DNA from: Microbacterium hydrocarbonoxydans
GTDB lineage: Bacteria > Actinomycetota > Actinomycetes > Actinomycetales > Microbacteriaceae
Length of the DNA: 64,000 nucleotides
NCBI RefSeq assembly: GCF_900105205.1
Contig: NZ_FNSQ01000005.1
Span: 3,454,975 to 3,518,974 of the forward strand
Direction of reading: 5' to 3'
Shown here: piece by piece, positions 31,834 through 40,205 of the stretch
Layout: each line of letters opens with the position of its first letter
Position numbering within the stretch: the stretch's first letter is position 1
Notes under the pieces: generated by a model
Database searches by the model: none
The model's input: the letters and a program-made list of their open reading frames with translations, nothing else
Told to the model about the DNA's origin: nothing
Position numbers and translations under genes: made by a program

Positions 31834-33954
31834 ATGAGCCAGCACGACGAGCACACCAATCAGGCCGCGCACCCCAATCACGGCGGGTTCCCTACCACGG
31901 AGCACGACCACGCGGCGATGAGCCACGAGCACGGTGCTTCTCAAGAGCACGCCGGTCAGGAGGGCCACGGTGGGCACGCTGGCCATGCCGATCATGTGGG
32001 CCAGTTCCGGCGGTTGTTCTGGATCATGCTGGTCCTCGCGGTCCCGGTTGTCGGGTTCTCGATGATGTTCTCGATGCTGCTCGGATACCCGCTGCCAGAC
32101 GCCCCGTGGGTCGGGTGGGTGTCTCCGGTTCTCGGAACGGTCATGTATGTGTGGGGTGGGGCGCCGTTCCTCACCGGCGCGGTGAGTGAACTCCGTGCGC
32201 GTAAGCCCGGGATGATGCTGCTGATCGCGCTCGCGATCACGGTGGCATTCTTGGCGTCGTGGGGTGCGAGCCTGGGTGTGCTGCATCACGAGCTCGACTT
32301 CTGGTGGGAACTCGCGCTGCTCATCGTGATCATGCTGCTCGGTCACTGGATCGAGATGCGCTCCCTCGCCCAGACGACGTCAGCGTTGGATTCTTTGGCC
32401 GCGCTGCTCCCCGACGAGGCGGAGAAGGTGGAAGGCGACACGACGGTCACGGTCGCCCCGGCCGACCTGTTGGTGGGGGATGTTGTGGTGGTTCGCCCCG
32501 GCGGCCGGGTCCCCGCGGACGGGCGGATCGTGCAGGGCTCGGCCAGCATGGACGAGTCGATGATCACCGGAGAGTCCCGGCCCGTGCGCCGCAGCGACGG
32601 CGACCAGGTCATCGCCGGCACGGTCGCGACCGATTCTGGTGTGCGGGTGGAGATCACCGCGATCGGTGAGGACACTGCTCTCGCGGGAATCCAGAAACTC
32701 GTCACCGAAGCGCAGAGTTCGTCGTCGCGCGCGCAGCGGCTCGCGGATAAGGCTGCGGGGTGGTTGTTCTGGTTCGCACTGGGCGCTGCCGCGATCACCG
32801 CCGTTGTCTGGACGATCGTCGGTCAGCCTGACGCGGCCGTCATCCGCACGATCACCGTGCTGGTGATCGCCTGCCCGCATGCTCTGGGCCTGGCGATCCC
32901 ACTCGTCGTGTCGATCGCAACCGAGCGGGCCGCTCGCGGTGGCGTCCTGATCAAGGATCGTCTCGCGCTGGAGAGCATGCGCACGGTCGACACCGTCCTG
33001 TTCGACAAGACCGGCACCCTCACCAAGGGCACCCCCGCCGTTACTGCAATCGATCCTGTCCTGGAGACTGACCCTGACCAGCTGCTGGCATGGGCCGCCG
33101 CGGCAGAGGCGGATTCCGAGCACCCCCTCGCTCGCGCGATCGTAAACGCGGCGAAGGACAAGACTCTCCGTGTCCCGTCCTCGTCGGACTTCGAGTCGTC
33201 CCCGGCGGTCGGGGTGCGTGCGCGTGTCGATGGACACGTCGTGCAGGTCGGTGGCCCGTATATGCTCGAGCAGGAGAACGCCCATGAGCTGCCTGTTGCC
33301 GACGAGTGGCGTCACGAGGGTGCGATCATCCTCCACGTGCTCGTCGACGGGCAGGTCGCGGGCGCACTGCGCCTCGCGGATGAGATCCGGTCGGAGTCGC
33401 GTCACGCGGTCGATGCTCTCCATGAGCGTGGTGTGCAGGTGGTCATGATCACCGGTGACGCTGACGCGGTCGCCGCATCGGTGGCGGGCGATCTGGGTAT
33501 CGACCGGTACTTCGCGGGAGTGCGGCCGGAGGACAAGGCCTCGAAGGTGAAAGAGCTGCAGAGCGAAGGCCGCAAGGTCGCAATGGTCGGTGACGGCGTG
33601 AACGACGCCCCTGCGCTCGCGCAGGCGGATGTCGGGATTGCGATCGGTGCGGGTACGGACGTCGCGATCGCTTCGGCGGGCGTGATCCTCGCCAGCGACG
33701 ACCCCCGGTCCGTGATCTCCGTAATCGAGCTGTCGCGGGCCAGCTACCAGAAGATGAAGCAGAACCTCTGGTGGGCCGCCGGGTACAACCTCCTCTCCGT
33801 CCCGCTCGCGGCTGGCGTGCTCGCACCCATCGGGTTTGTGCTTCCGATGTCCGTGGGGGCGGTGTTGATGTCGCTGTCCACGATCGTTGTCGCTTTGAAC
33901 GCGCAGCTGCTGCGCCGGCTGAACCTGAGCCCGGACGCCGTCGTCAACGAGTAG
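31834..33954 (+). CDS. copB: Copper-translocating P1B-type ATPase, CPH (CopB) subclass
   Basis: The 706-aa ATPase opens with a His-rich region (residues 1-55, many DH and GHGGH repeats) instead of an HMA domain. The helix-6 motif CPH at residues 347-349 places it in the CopB class. Asp391 in DKTGTLTKG is the phosphorylation site, HPLA the nucleotide motif, GDGVNDAPAL the hinge, and SMDESMITGES the actuator loop. It exports copper or silver from the cytoplasm and is regulated by CsoR. Confidence 0.92.
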   Translation: MSQHDEHTNQAAHPNHGGFPTTEHDHAAMSHEHGASQEHAGQEGHGGHAGHADHVGQFRRLFWIMLVLAVPVVGFSMMFSMLLGYPLPDAPWVGWVSPVLGTVMYVWGGAPFLTGAVSELRARKPGMMLLIALAITVAFLASWGASLGVLHHELDFWWELALLIVIMLLGHWIEMRSLAQTTSALDSLAALLPDEAEKVEGDTTVTVAPADLLVGDVVVVRPGGRVPADGRIVQGSASMDESMITGESRPVRRSDGDQVIAGTVATDSGVRVEITAIGEDTALAGIQKLVTEAQSSSSRAQRLADKAAGWLFWFALGAAAITAVVWTIVGQPDAAVIRTITVLVIACPHALGLAIPLVVSIATERAARGGVLIKDRLALESMRTVDTVLFDKTGTLTKGTPAVTAIDPVLETDPDQLLAWAAAAEADSEHPLARAIVNAAKDKTLRVPSSSDFESSPAVGVRARVDGHVVQVGGPYMLEQENAHELPVADEWRHEGAIILHVLVDGQVAGALRLADEIRSESRHAVDALHERGVQVVMITGDADAVAASVAGDLGIDRYFAGVRPEDKASKVKELQSEGRKVAMVGDGVNDAPALAQADVGIAIGAGTDVAIASAGVILASDDPRSVISVIELSRASYQKMKQNLWWAAGYNLLSVPLAAGVLAPIGFVLPMSVGAVLMSLSTIVVALNAQLLRRLNLSPDAVVNE

Positions 33955-34001
33955 GCGCATGGGCGGCGGCGACGTACCCTGGAGGAAAGAGAGGTGGGAC
34001 G

Positions 34002-34442
34002 GTGTTGATCACGATTGCACGGCGCGTGCATGACCAGCGCACGCTCACCCGCACTCTCCTCACCGTCGTCGCCGTCGCTCTCTCCGTCATCTTCGGACTC
34101 TTAGCGATGCATTCGATGAACACGCACTCGATGCCCTCCGGGCACAGTGAGACCATCACCGTCACGCCCGCTTCTGCCGACGTTCACCCTGCACCCATGC
34201 CTGGGGAAGACGCAGCGATCGACGGGGCGGGATGTGCCACGTGTTCTGACGATCCAGGTATGGCGTGGATGGCCTGCGTACTCGCGCTCCTCATCGCCGT
34301 CGTGCTGCTTGCGCGACCGTCCGCCTGGTCGCGAGCCCTTGGACGCTCCCCGGGAGCGCCCGTATCGCTCCTGAGCCTCCGAGATTCGTTGCATCCACTG
34401 CGGCCCCCATCCCTCACCGTTCTCTGCATCAGTCGCACGTGA
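34002..34442 (+). CDS. DUF6153-family protein
   Basis: Starting at GTG 34002 behind GGAGGAAAGAGAGG, the product is 146 aa. A hydrophobic helix (LLTVVAVALSVIFGLLAMHSM) is followed by a His/Met-rich segment (HSMNTHSMPSGHSET) and CATCSDDPGMAWMACVLALLIAVVLLA, a CxxC before a second helix, ending in LTVLCISRT. The family is found beside copper genes in actinomycetes; the Met/His/Cys content suggests copper binding at the membrane. It closely resembles the protein at 38996 in layout. Confidence 0.8.
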   Translation: MLITIARRVHDQRTLTRTLLTVVAVALSVIFGLLAMHSMNTHSMPSGHSETITVTPASADVHPAPMPGEDAAIDGAGCATCSDDPGMAWMACVLALLIAVVLLARPSAWSRALGRSPGAPVSLLSLRDSLHPLRPPSLTVLCISRT

Positions 34443-34451
34443 TGGACGCGC

Positions 34452-34470
34452 TACCCGCATTCTGCGGGTA
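34452..34470 (+). terminator. Hairpin after the DUF6153 gene
   Basis: TACCCGCA pairs with TGCGGGTA around TTC, 9 bp after the stop of the DUF6153 gene. No strong T-tract follows, so it may only attenuate transcription into the DUF305 gene. Confidence 0.55.
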
Positions 34471-34530
34471 ACGCCCTTCGCCCAGCCTGTCTCGCTGGGT
34501 GCCATCATCGACTCTTGGAGAGAACTCATC

Positions 34531-35127
34531 ATGAAGACCCGTTTTGCGGCGACTGCCGCGCTCACCCTCGTTGCGTTGCTTGGACTCGCCGGCTGCGCCG
34601 GAACCACGTCCGGCGGCGGCGATATGCCCGGCATGGACCACGAGAGCAGCAGCTCCGCCCCGGCATCCGCGGACGCCAACGATGCCGACATCATGTTCGC
34701 CAGCATGATGAAAGAACACCACGCTCAGGCCATCGACATGTCTGACATGCTCCTCAGCAAGAACGGCGTCGACGCACGTGTCGTCGCTCTCGCTGAAGAG
34801 ATCAAGGCCGCGCAGGAACCCGAGATCCAGAAGATGGATCAGTGGCTCGAAGAGTGGGGCGCTGACACCGCCGACATGGAGGGCATGGATCACAGCGGCG
34901 GCATGATGTCCGACGAGGACATGCAGGCTCTCGAAGATGCCACCGGTGCGGACGCCAGCCGCCTGTTCCTCGAGCAGATGATCCAGCACCACGAGGGTGC
35001 CGTCGAGATGGCCCAGGAAGAGGTCGACAACGGTCAGAACAGCGACGCGGTCGCTCTGGCCGAAACGATCATCGAGGCGCAGACCACGGAGATCGCCACG
35101 ATGGAAGACCTCCTCGCCACGCTCTGA
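34531..35127 (+). CDS. DUF305-family lipoprotein
   Basis: The 198-aa protein starts behind GGAGAG and has the lipobox LAGC. The mature part has two DUF305 repeats, each with a HHxxAxxM core: MMKEHHAQAIDMSDMLL and QMIQHHEGAVEMAQEEV, plus Met/His-rich MPGMDHES and MEGMDHSGGMMSDEDM segments. DUF305 proteins such as CopM bind copper outside the cell. It lies after CopB and the DUF6153 protein, consistent with surface copper sequestration. Confidence 0.9.
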   Translation: MKTRFAATAALTLVALLGLAGCAGTTSGGGDMPGMDHESSSSAPASADANDADIMFASMMKEHHAQAIDMSDMLLSKNGVDARVVALAEEIKAAQEPEIQKMDQWLEEWGADTADMEGMDHSGGMMSDEDMQALEDATGADASRLFLEQMIQHHEGAVEMAQEEVDNGQNSDAVALAETIIEAQTTEIATMEDLLATL

Positions 35128-35136
35128 TTCACGCCT

Positions 35137-35162
35137 GGGGTGCGGGATTCCTCCCGCACCCC
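35137..35162 (+). terminator. Terminator after the DUF305 gene
   Basis: GGGGTGCGGG pairs perfectly with CCCGCACCCC around ATTCCT, starting 9 bp after the stop. A strong stem well placed to end the copper unit. Confidence 0.7.
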
Positions 35163-35274
35163 TCGGCTGGCTCTTCCCCGCAGCTCTCGCCATCACACCG
35201 GTGACGCCACGCTGCGTGTCTCATTCGCGCACCCCGGGTGCGTACCCGCACGCACTTCTTCAAGTCGGAGCCAT

Positions 35275-36120
35275 ATGAACCGCTACTCACCCCTACCCGC
35301 TTTTGCGATCGCTCTTATAGCCGTCACCGCCACCGGATGCGCCGCACCACAAACCTCCGGCACCGATGCGGTTCCCCCCGTCATCGAACACATTCACGGT
35401 GTCGCCGCTGACCCAAACAGTGAGAACCTCTTCGTAGCCACCCACGGGGGAATCTTCACCCTCACACCCGAAGGTGCGCTCGCCGGTCCCATCGGAGGCT
35501 ACGACTTCGATGCGATGGGATTCACCGTCCTCGACGATGCCCTCTTAGCATCCGGACACCCGGGCACGCAGACACCCGCAGAGCTCGGCTCCCCAAACCT
35601 GGGCGTCATTCGCAGTGACGACTTCGGCGAAACCTGGTCACCGATCGCTCTCACCGGCACTACGGACTTCCATACCCTCACCGCTGGACCGGACGGCACT
35701 CTCTACGGGATCGCTTCTGACGGGGTCGACCTGCTCATCAGCACTGACAACGGTCGCGAATGGAACCGCGGCGCCACACTTGCCGCGGCAGACCTCGCAG
35801 CCACCAACGACGGTCTCTACGCGGCGGCAGAAGAAGGACTACTTCTCAGCACCGATAACGGCGCCAGCTTCGCCCCCGTCGCGGACGCCCCACTGCTCTA
35901 CGCCCTCGACGTCCGACCCGACGGCACGCTCGCAGGAGTCGGAACGGACGGCGCCCTCTGGTCTCAGAACACCGAAGGAACATGGCAGCGCCTCGACCCC
36001 CTCCAAGGGGCCGCCCAGGCCTTCACCGCGATCGGTGACGACAGCTTCGTTGTGGTCGATGACCGCGGCATCGTCCAGATCGCACCCGATGACACGACCG
36101 TCCTCGCCCCCGTCCGGTAG
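35275..36120 (+). CDS. BNR-repeat (F510_1955-type) lipoprotein
   Basis: The 281-aa protein has a signal peptide ending in TGC (residues 20-22) and a beta-propeller with Asp-box repeats: SDDFGETWSP, STDNGREWN and STDNGASFAP. The opening VIEHIHGVAADPN region is typical of the F510_1955 family, found with DUF305 and copper genes in actinomycetes. No catalytic residues can be assigned, so a binding or scaffold role is as likely as hydrolysis. It starts behind CGGAG, 147 bp from the DUF305 gene. Confidence 0.8.
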   Translation: MNRYSPLPAFAIALIAVTATGCAAPQTSGTDAVPPVIEHIHGVAADPNSENLFVATHGGIFTLTPEGALAGPIGGYDFDAMGFTVLDDALLASGHPGTQTPAELGSPNLGVIRSDDFGETWSPIALTGTTDFHTLTAGPDGTLYGIASDGVDLLISTDNGREWNRGATLAAADLAATNDGLYAAAEEGLLLSTDNGASFAPVADAPLLYALDVRPDGTLAGVGTDGALWSQNTEGTWQRLDPLQGAAQAFTAIGDDSFVVVDDRGIVQIAPDDTTVLAPVR

Positions 36121-36379
36121 GTGGCTCACACCAGAACGGTCGCCATGATCAGCGCTGCAACCTCTCCGGACGCATGCCGGTCTTCATCGCCTGCGCCACG
36201 GTCCTCGCCATATCGAGCTTCCACCTCATCGGAGCTTTCACGGCACTCCCGGGGGGGTATCAACCGCACTATGGGTGAGTCTATTCTCGACCGGCAAGCG
36301 CTAGAAAGTTCACAGACGCGAAGCAGAGGCGGTTCCCCGACGGTCAGCCCAGGCCGCATGATTGGTCAGCTTGGCCTGT
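36121..36379. other. Gap between the BNR lipoprotein and cmtR; no convincing gene
   Basis: A frame from about 36172 would encode a short hydrophobic peptide (MPVFIACATVLAISSFHLIGAF) ending at a TGA near 36276, but it lacks a ribosome site and upstream support, so it may be a gene remnant. An imperfect CTCCCGGGGGGGTATC near 36248 looks like half of a CsoR operator. Nothing else is seen. Confidence 0.4.
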
Positions 36380-36401
36380 ATAGTCATCGTGTGCTGACTA
36401 T
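36380..36401. promoter_or_regulatory. CmtR operator overlapping the start codon
   Basis: ATAGTCA (36380-36386) and TGACTAT (36395-36401) are perfect inverted repeats with the GTG start of cmtR (36391) in the spacer. This is a clear autoregulatory site by symmetry and position. Confidence 0.7.
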
Positions 36402-36726
36402 TGCTTCTCGTCTTGATGTGATGAACCGTCTCGGTCGCGCGATGGCAGACCCGTCGCGCTCGCGGATCCTTCTTGCGCTCTTGAATGTGCCTGGCTATCC
36501 AGCTGAGCTCGCTCGCGAACTGGATCTCACACGTACGAATGTCTCCAATCATCTGACGTGCCTGCGCGGGTGCGGTCTGGTTGTTGCGACCCCGGAAGGC
36601 CGGCGCACGCGTTACGAGATCGCGGACCCGCATCTCGCAGTGGGCCTACGACACATGCTGGAAGCGGTCGTCGCCGTTGACGAGGGTTTTCCGTGCACGG
36701 ACGAGAAGTGTGAGTGCTGCGCATGA
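36391..36726 (+). CDS. cmtR: CmtR-type cadmium/lead sensor (ArsR family)
   Basis: Starting at GTG 36391 the product is 111 aa and matches the CmtR pattern: VMNRLGRAMADPSRSRILLALL, then LDLTRTNVSNHLTCLRGCGLVVATPEGRRTRYEIAD, with the paired Cys residues in CLRGC used for Cd/Pb, and a C-terminal PCTDEKCECC tail providing more thiolates. Metal binding releases DNA. Its ATGA overlap with the CadA gene makes a cadmium-efflux operon, with an operator at its own start. Confidence 0.9.
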   Translation: MLTIASRLDVMNRLGRAMADPSRSRILLALLNVPGYPAELARELDLTRTNVSNHLTCLRGCGLVVATPEGRRTRYEIADPHLAVGLRHMLEAVVAVDEGFPCTDEKCECCA

Positions 36727-38813
36727 GTGAAGAGTGCTGCGGCCCAGACGAGCCCCGGAAGGCTCGCACGATTCAGCGCGTTGAGTTGACGCGTTCCCAC
36801 AGGACGGGAGACGCATGTTGCGAGCCCGACCCGGTGCGAAATGCCACGTCCTCCGAGGCCCATGAGGAAGGCGATGCTTGCTGCGGACCGGCGCTGCCGT
36901 CCAAGGCAGGCGTGGATGACGATGAGATCGAGGTGCGTCCGCCGTGGTGGCGCGACATCGCGCTACTGCCGTCCGCGCTGTCGGGCCTTTTCCTGGTCGC
37001 CGGGTACGCGTTCGAGTGGGCGGGTATCGAAATCCCCGCGCTTGTGCTGCAATGGGCTGCTCTGCTGACCGGCGCCTACACCTTCGTTCCTGGTGCGATC
37101 CGCCGGTTGATCCGGGGTCGACTTGGCGTCGGGCTGCTGATGACGATTGCCGCGATCGGTGCGGTTCTGCTCGGCCATGTCGGTGAGGCTGCGACCTTGG
37201 CGTTCCTGTTTTCGCTGGCGGAGGCTCTCGAGGACCGTGCGATGGATCGGGCGAAAGAGGGTCTGCGTGCCCTGCTGTCCCTGATCCCGGAGACCGTGCG
37301 TGTCTCTCGTCTCGCCGGCGACACGACGATCCCGGCCGCGGATGTCCGTGAGCTCGATATCCTCATCGTTGGAGCAGGCGAGCGTGTTGCCACCGATGGT
37401 GTTGTTGTCGAAGGGCGTTCGAGCCTGGACACATCCGCGATCACCGGTGAGTCCATCCCGGTCGACGTGCATCCCGGCACTGCGGTCGCGGCGGGCTCGG
37501 TGAACGGTGCATCGACGCTGCGGATCGAGGCGACCGCGGACGGGCGCGACAACTCGCTCACCCAGATCGTGTCCCTCGTGGAGCAGGCCCACGCCCGCAA
37601 GGGCGACCGCGCGCGGCTTGCTGACCGGATCGCCCGCCCCCTCGTCCCCGTGGTGCTGATCGCCGCGGCCCTTGTCGCCGTGTTCGGATTCATCGTCGGA
37701 GATCCGTCGACCTGGATCGAGCGTGCACTCGTCGTCCTCGTCGCCGCGTCTCCTTGTGCTCTTGCGATCGCGGTGCCGGTCACGGTGATCAGCGCCATCG
37801 GGTCCGCGTCGAAGTTCGGCGTCGTGATCAAGTCCGGGGAAGCGTTCGAGCAGCTCGGCACCATCCAGGCGGTGGCGCTGGACAAGACCGGTACCCTCAC
37901 CCGCAACGAGCCGGCCGTCGTCGACGTGCGCCCCGCAGCCGGCATCTCACGGGACGAGCTGTTGACCTGGGCGGGAGCAGTCGAAGAGACAAGCAGCCAC
38001 CCGCTCGCCGCCGCGATCACCACGGCCGCCCCCGGCGCAGCTGGAGCCGTGGACGTCGTCGAAGACGCCGGCCACGGCATCACCGGCCGCGTCAACGGCA
38101 CCCTGGTCCGCGTCGGCAACGTCCGGTGGCTCGCCCCCGGAGTCCTCCACTCGGCCGCTGATGAGATGGCCGAAGACGGCATGACCGTGGTCGTCGTTGA
38201 AGCCGAGGGCGAGATTGCCGGGCTCATCGGCATCCGCGACGAGCTGCGCCCTGAATCCGCCGCAACCGTGCGACTGCTGCAGGATGCCGGTATCGGGATC
38301 ACGATGCTCACCGGGGACAACGAACGCACCGCCCGCGCGATTGCGGCACAGGCGGGCATCACCGACGTCCGCGCAGAGCAGCTCCCTGCGGACAAGGCCA
38401 CGGTCATCGAACAACTCGCCGCCGCGCGCCCGACAGCCATGGTCGGTGACGGCATCAACGACGCCCCCGCCCTCGCGACCGCCACCGTCGGTATCGCCAT
38501 GGGGCTGAAGGGCTCGGCTGCTGCCATCGAGTCTGCCGACGTCGCCTTTACCGGGAACGATCTCCGATTGATCCCCGGCGCGCTCGCGCACGCTCGTCGC
38601 GGTCGCCGGATCATGACCGCCAACATCGTGCTCGCCTTGGCGATCATCCTCGTGTTGTTCCCGCTCGCCCTCTTCGGCGTGCTCGGGCTTGCCGGTGTAG
38701 TTCTCGTGCACGAGATCGCGGAAGTGTTCGTCATCCTCAACGGGGTGCGCGCGGCGCGGCGCCCTGCTGCCCTGCGGTCACCTGCCGCAACCTCCGTACC
38801 CGCCCAGGTCTGA
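36723..38813 (+). CDS. cadA: Cadmium/zinc/cobalt-transporting P1B-type ATPase
   Basis: The 696-aa ATPase has a Cys-rich N-terminal tail with CC pairs (EECCGPDEP, DACCEPDP, DACCGPALP) instead of an HMA domain, well suited to soft metals. SPC at residues 343-345 (helix 6), Asp387 in DKTGTLTRNEP, HPLAAAI, and GDGINDAPAL are the catalytic motifs. The adjoining CmtR supports Cd/Pb export. The helix-8 HEIAEVFVILNG end is typical of the subgroup. Confidence 0.92.
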   Translation: MSEECCGPDEPRKARTIQRVELTRSHRTGDACCEPDPVRNATSSEAHEEGDACCGPALPSKAGVDDDEIEVRPPWWRDIALLPSALSGLFLVAGYAFEWAGIEIPALVLQWAALLTGAYTFVPGAIRRLIRGRLGVGLLMTIAAIGAVLLGHVGEAATLAFLFSLAEALEDRAMDRAKEGLRALLSLIPETVRVSRLAGDTTIPAADVRELDILIVGAGERVATDGVVVEGRSSLDTSAITGESIPVDVHPGTAVAAGSVNGASTLRIEATADGRDNSLTQIVSLVEQAHARKGDRARLADRIARPLVPVVLIAAALVAVFGFIVGDPSTWIERALVVLVAASPCALAIAVPVTVISAIGSASKFGVVIKSGEAFEQLGTIQAVALDKTGTLTRNEPAVVDVRPAAGISRDELLTWAGAVEETSSHPLAAAITTAAPGAAGAVDVVEDAGHGITGRVNGTLVRVGNVRWLAPGVLHSAADEMAEDGMTVVVVEAEGEIAGLIGIRDELRPESAATVRLLQDAGIGITMLTGDNERTARAIAAQAGITDVRAEQLPADKATVIEQLAAARPTAMVGDGINDAPALATATVGIAMGLKGSAAAIESADVAFTGNDLRLIPGALAHARRGRRIMTANIVLALAIILVLFPLALFGVLGLAGVVLVHEIAEVFVILNGVRAARRPAALRSPAATSVPAQV

Positions 38814-38995
38814 ACCATCCCGCTTCGACGGCACTACCCCGCTCCCACGGAGCCACTTTCGAAGGCCCCGAAATCAACTGGGTTGCTCGGTTGTGGGACG
38901 CGGACGCTGACAGTAACTTCAGTTTGACCTTCGGGCGCGTGGCTCTCGGGTTCGCAACAGATCTTGATTGGTGGGGCTGGTACCATCCTGAGGTC

Positions 38996-39469
38996 ATGGT
39001 CGTCCAAGGTCGCATTCGCAATAGCGACAGCCGCGCCGACGAGTTCATGATAACGAAGATCATTACGGCCCTCGGATTGGCACTTCTTCTCATCGTCGGA
39101 GCGTGGCCGGGCGGCCATCGTGACGCGACGGATGCGACTGCGTATCTGAGCACGACATCCTCGTCGTCACTAGGTACGTCTTCTGCTGGCCCTGTCGCGG
39201 CGGGTTCGGGTGAAAGCGGTGTCGGCGCAACTGCGGAACATGTCGTGGCTGGGGATACTGCGAACGACATCATGATCGGCGTCGCCGGGTGCCTCTTGGG
39301 TATCCTCTGCTGCTTCTTGGTGCTCATCGTCACGCGGATCTTCCGCCGTCACGTCCCCTCTTCTCGCGTTCGTGAACGTTTGCCGCGCGCACCATCACTG
39401 GCGGCCATGACGGGGCGCCTGTTCGTATTGCCTCCTTCTCTCACACAGCTTTCTCTGTCGCGAACCTGA
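38996..39469 (+). CDS. DUF6153-like protein (second copy)
   Basis: From ATG 38996 the product is 157 aa. A helix (IITALGLALLLIVGAWPGG) is followed by a Ser/Gly-rich region, a second helix with LLGILCCFLVLIV, and an end SLTQLSLSRT like that of the DUF6153 protein at 34002 (LTVLCISRT). The similarity in layout and ending suggests a diverged paralogue, here without the Met/His motif. It follows cadA by 182 bp; the start is uncertain because ATG 39047 is also possible. Confidence 0.6.
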   Translation: MVVQGRIRNSDSRADEFMITKIITALGLALLLIVGAWPGGHRDATDATAYLSTTSSSSLGTSSAGPVAAGSGESGVGATAEHVVAGDTANDIMIGVAGCLLGILCCFLVLIVTRIFRRHVPSSRVRERLPRAPSLAAMTGRLFVLPPSLTQLSLSRT

Positions 39470-39477
39470 TCTGGCGG

Positions 39478-39498
39478 CGCCATCTCTTCGATGGCGCT
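39478..39498 (+). terminator. Hairpin before the dsbA-led operon
   Basis: GCGCCATC pairs with GATGGCGC around TCTTC, 9 bp after the DUF6153-like stop and 42 bp before the dsbA start. It probably ends the upstream unit. Confidence 0.6.
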
Positions 39499-39539
39499 CC
39501 CCTGGTCGTCCTCGTTCGTTGTGTGTGTCTGGAGTGTCT

Positions 39540-40205
39540 ATGAAATCTTCTATGAAAGCGGTACTTGTCACCGTGGCTCTCGCCGTGGTGTTGCTGATCG
39601 TTGCGCTGGTGTTCGTCCTTGTCAATCAGAGTCGAGCTGCCGCACCCGAGACGGGGGCCGCTGATGGTCCACAGGTCGTCCGTGAGAACTCGCATGTCCT
39701 CGATGACGGAGGAGATGGGGCGGTGACGGTGGTCGAGTTCCTCGATTTCGAGTGCGAGGCCTGCGGTGCTTTTTATCCCCTCGTCGAGGATCTCCGTGGC
39801 AAGTTCGATGGCGAGATCACGTACGTGATCCGCTACTTCCCGTTGCCGGGTCATCTCAACTCGAAGAATGCCGCGATCGCTGCCGAAGCCGCAGCGCAGC
39901 AGGGACGGCTGGAAGAGATGTATCACCGCCTGTTCGAGACGCAGTCTCAATGGGGTGAGGCTCAAGAGTCTCGTGCGGACCTGTTCCGGGGATTTGCGGA
40001 GGAACTCGGATTGGATATGGCCGCGTTCGATGATGCGGTCGCTGATCCGGCGACTGCAGAACGGGTCCAGTTCGATCTAGACGAGGGTGAGCAGCTCGGT
40101 GTCAGCAGTACCCCCTCGTTCTTCATCGATGGGGAGCCTGTCGTGCTGGAGACGTGGAATGACCTGGAGGACACCATTGAAGCCGCGGTGAACGGTGCTG
40201 AATGA
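39540..40205 (+). CDS. DsbA-family thioredoxin-like protein
   Basis: The 221-aa protein has an N-terminal membrane anchor (AVLVTVALAVVLLIVALVFVLV) and an extracytoplasmic DsbA-like thioredoxin fold with FLDFECEACGAFYP (a CxxC, here CEAC) and the cis-Pro VSSTPSFFIDG. It may oxidise or isomerise disulfides in exported copper proteins. It starts at ATG 39540 and overlaps the next gene by 4 bp, beginning an 11-kb run of tightly packed genes. Confidence 0.88.
   Translation: MKSSMKAVLVTVALAVVLLIVALVFVLVNQSRAAAPETGAADGPQVVRENSHVLDDGGDGAVTVVEFLDFECEACGAFYPLVEDLRGKFDGEITYVIRYFPLPGHLNSKNAAIAAEAAAQQGRLEEMYHRLFETQSQWGEAQESRADLFRGFAEELGLDMAAFDDAVADPATAERVQFDLDEGEQLGVSSTPSFFIDGEPVVLETWNDLEDTIEAAVNGAE

Noticed and set aside
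36246..36263. A third CsoR operator
   Set aside because: CTCCCGGGGGGGTATC matches only one arm of the consensus and no CsoR target follows directly.
36172..36276. A short hydrophobic peptide gene upstream of cmtR
   Set aside because: No ribosome site, no neighbour support and no recognisable family; may be a remnant.
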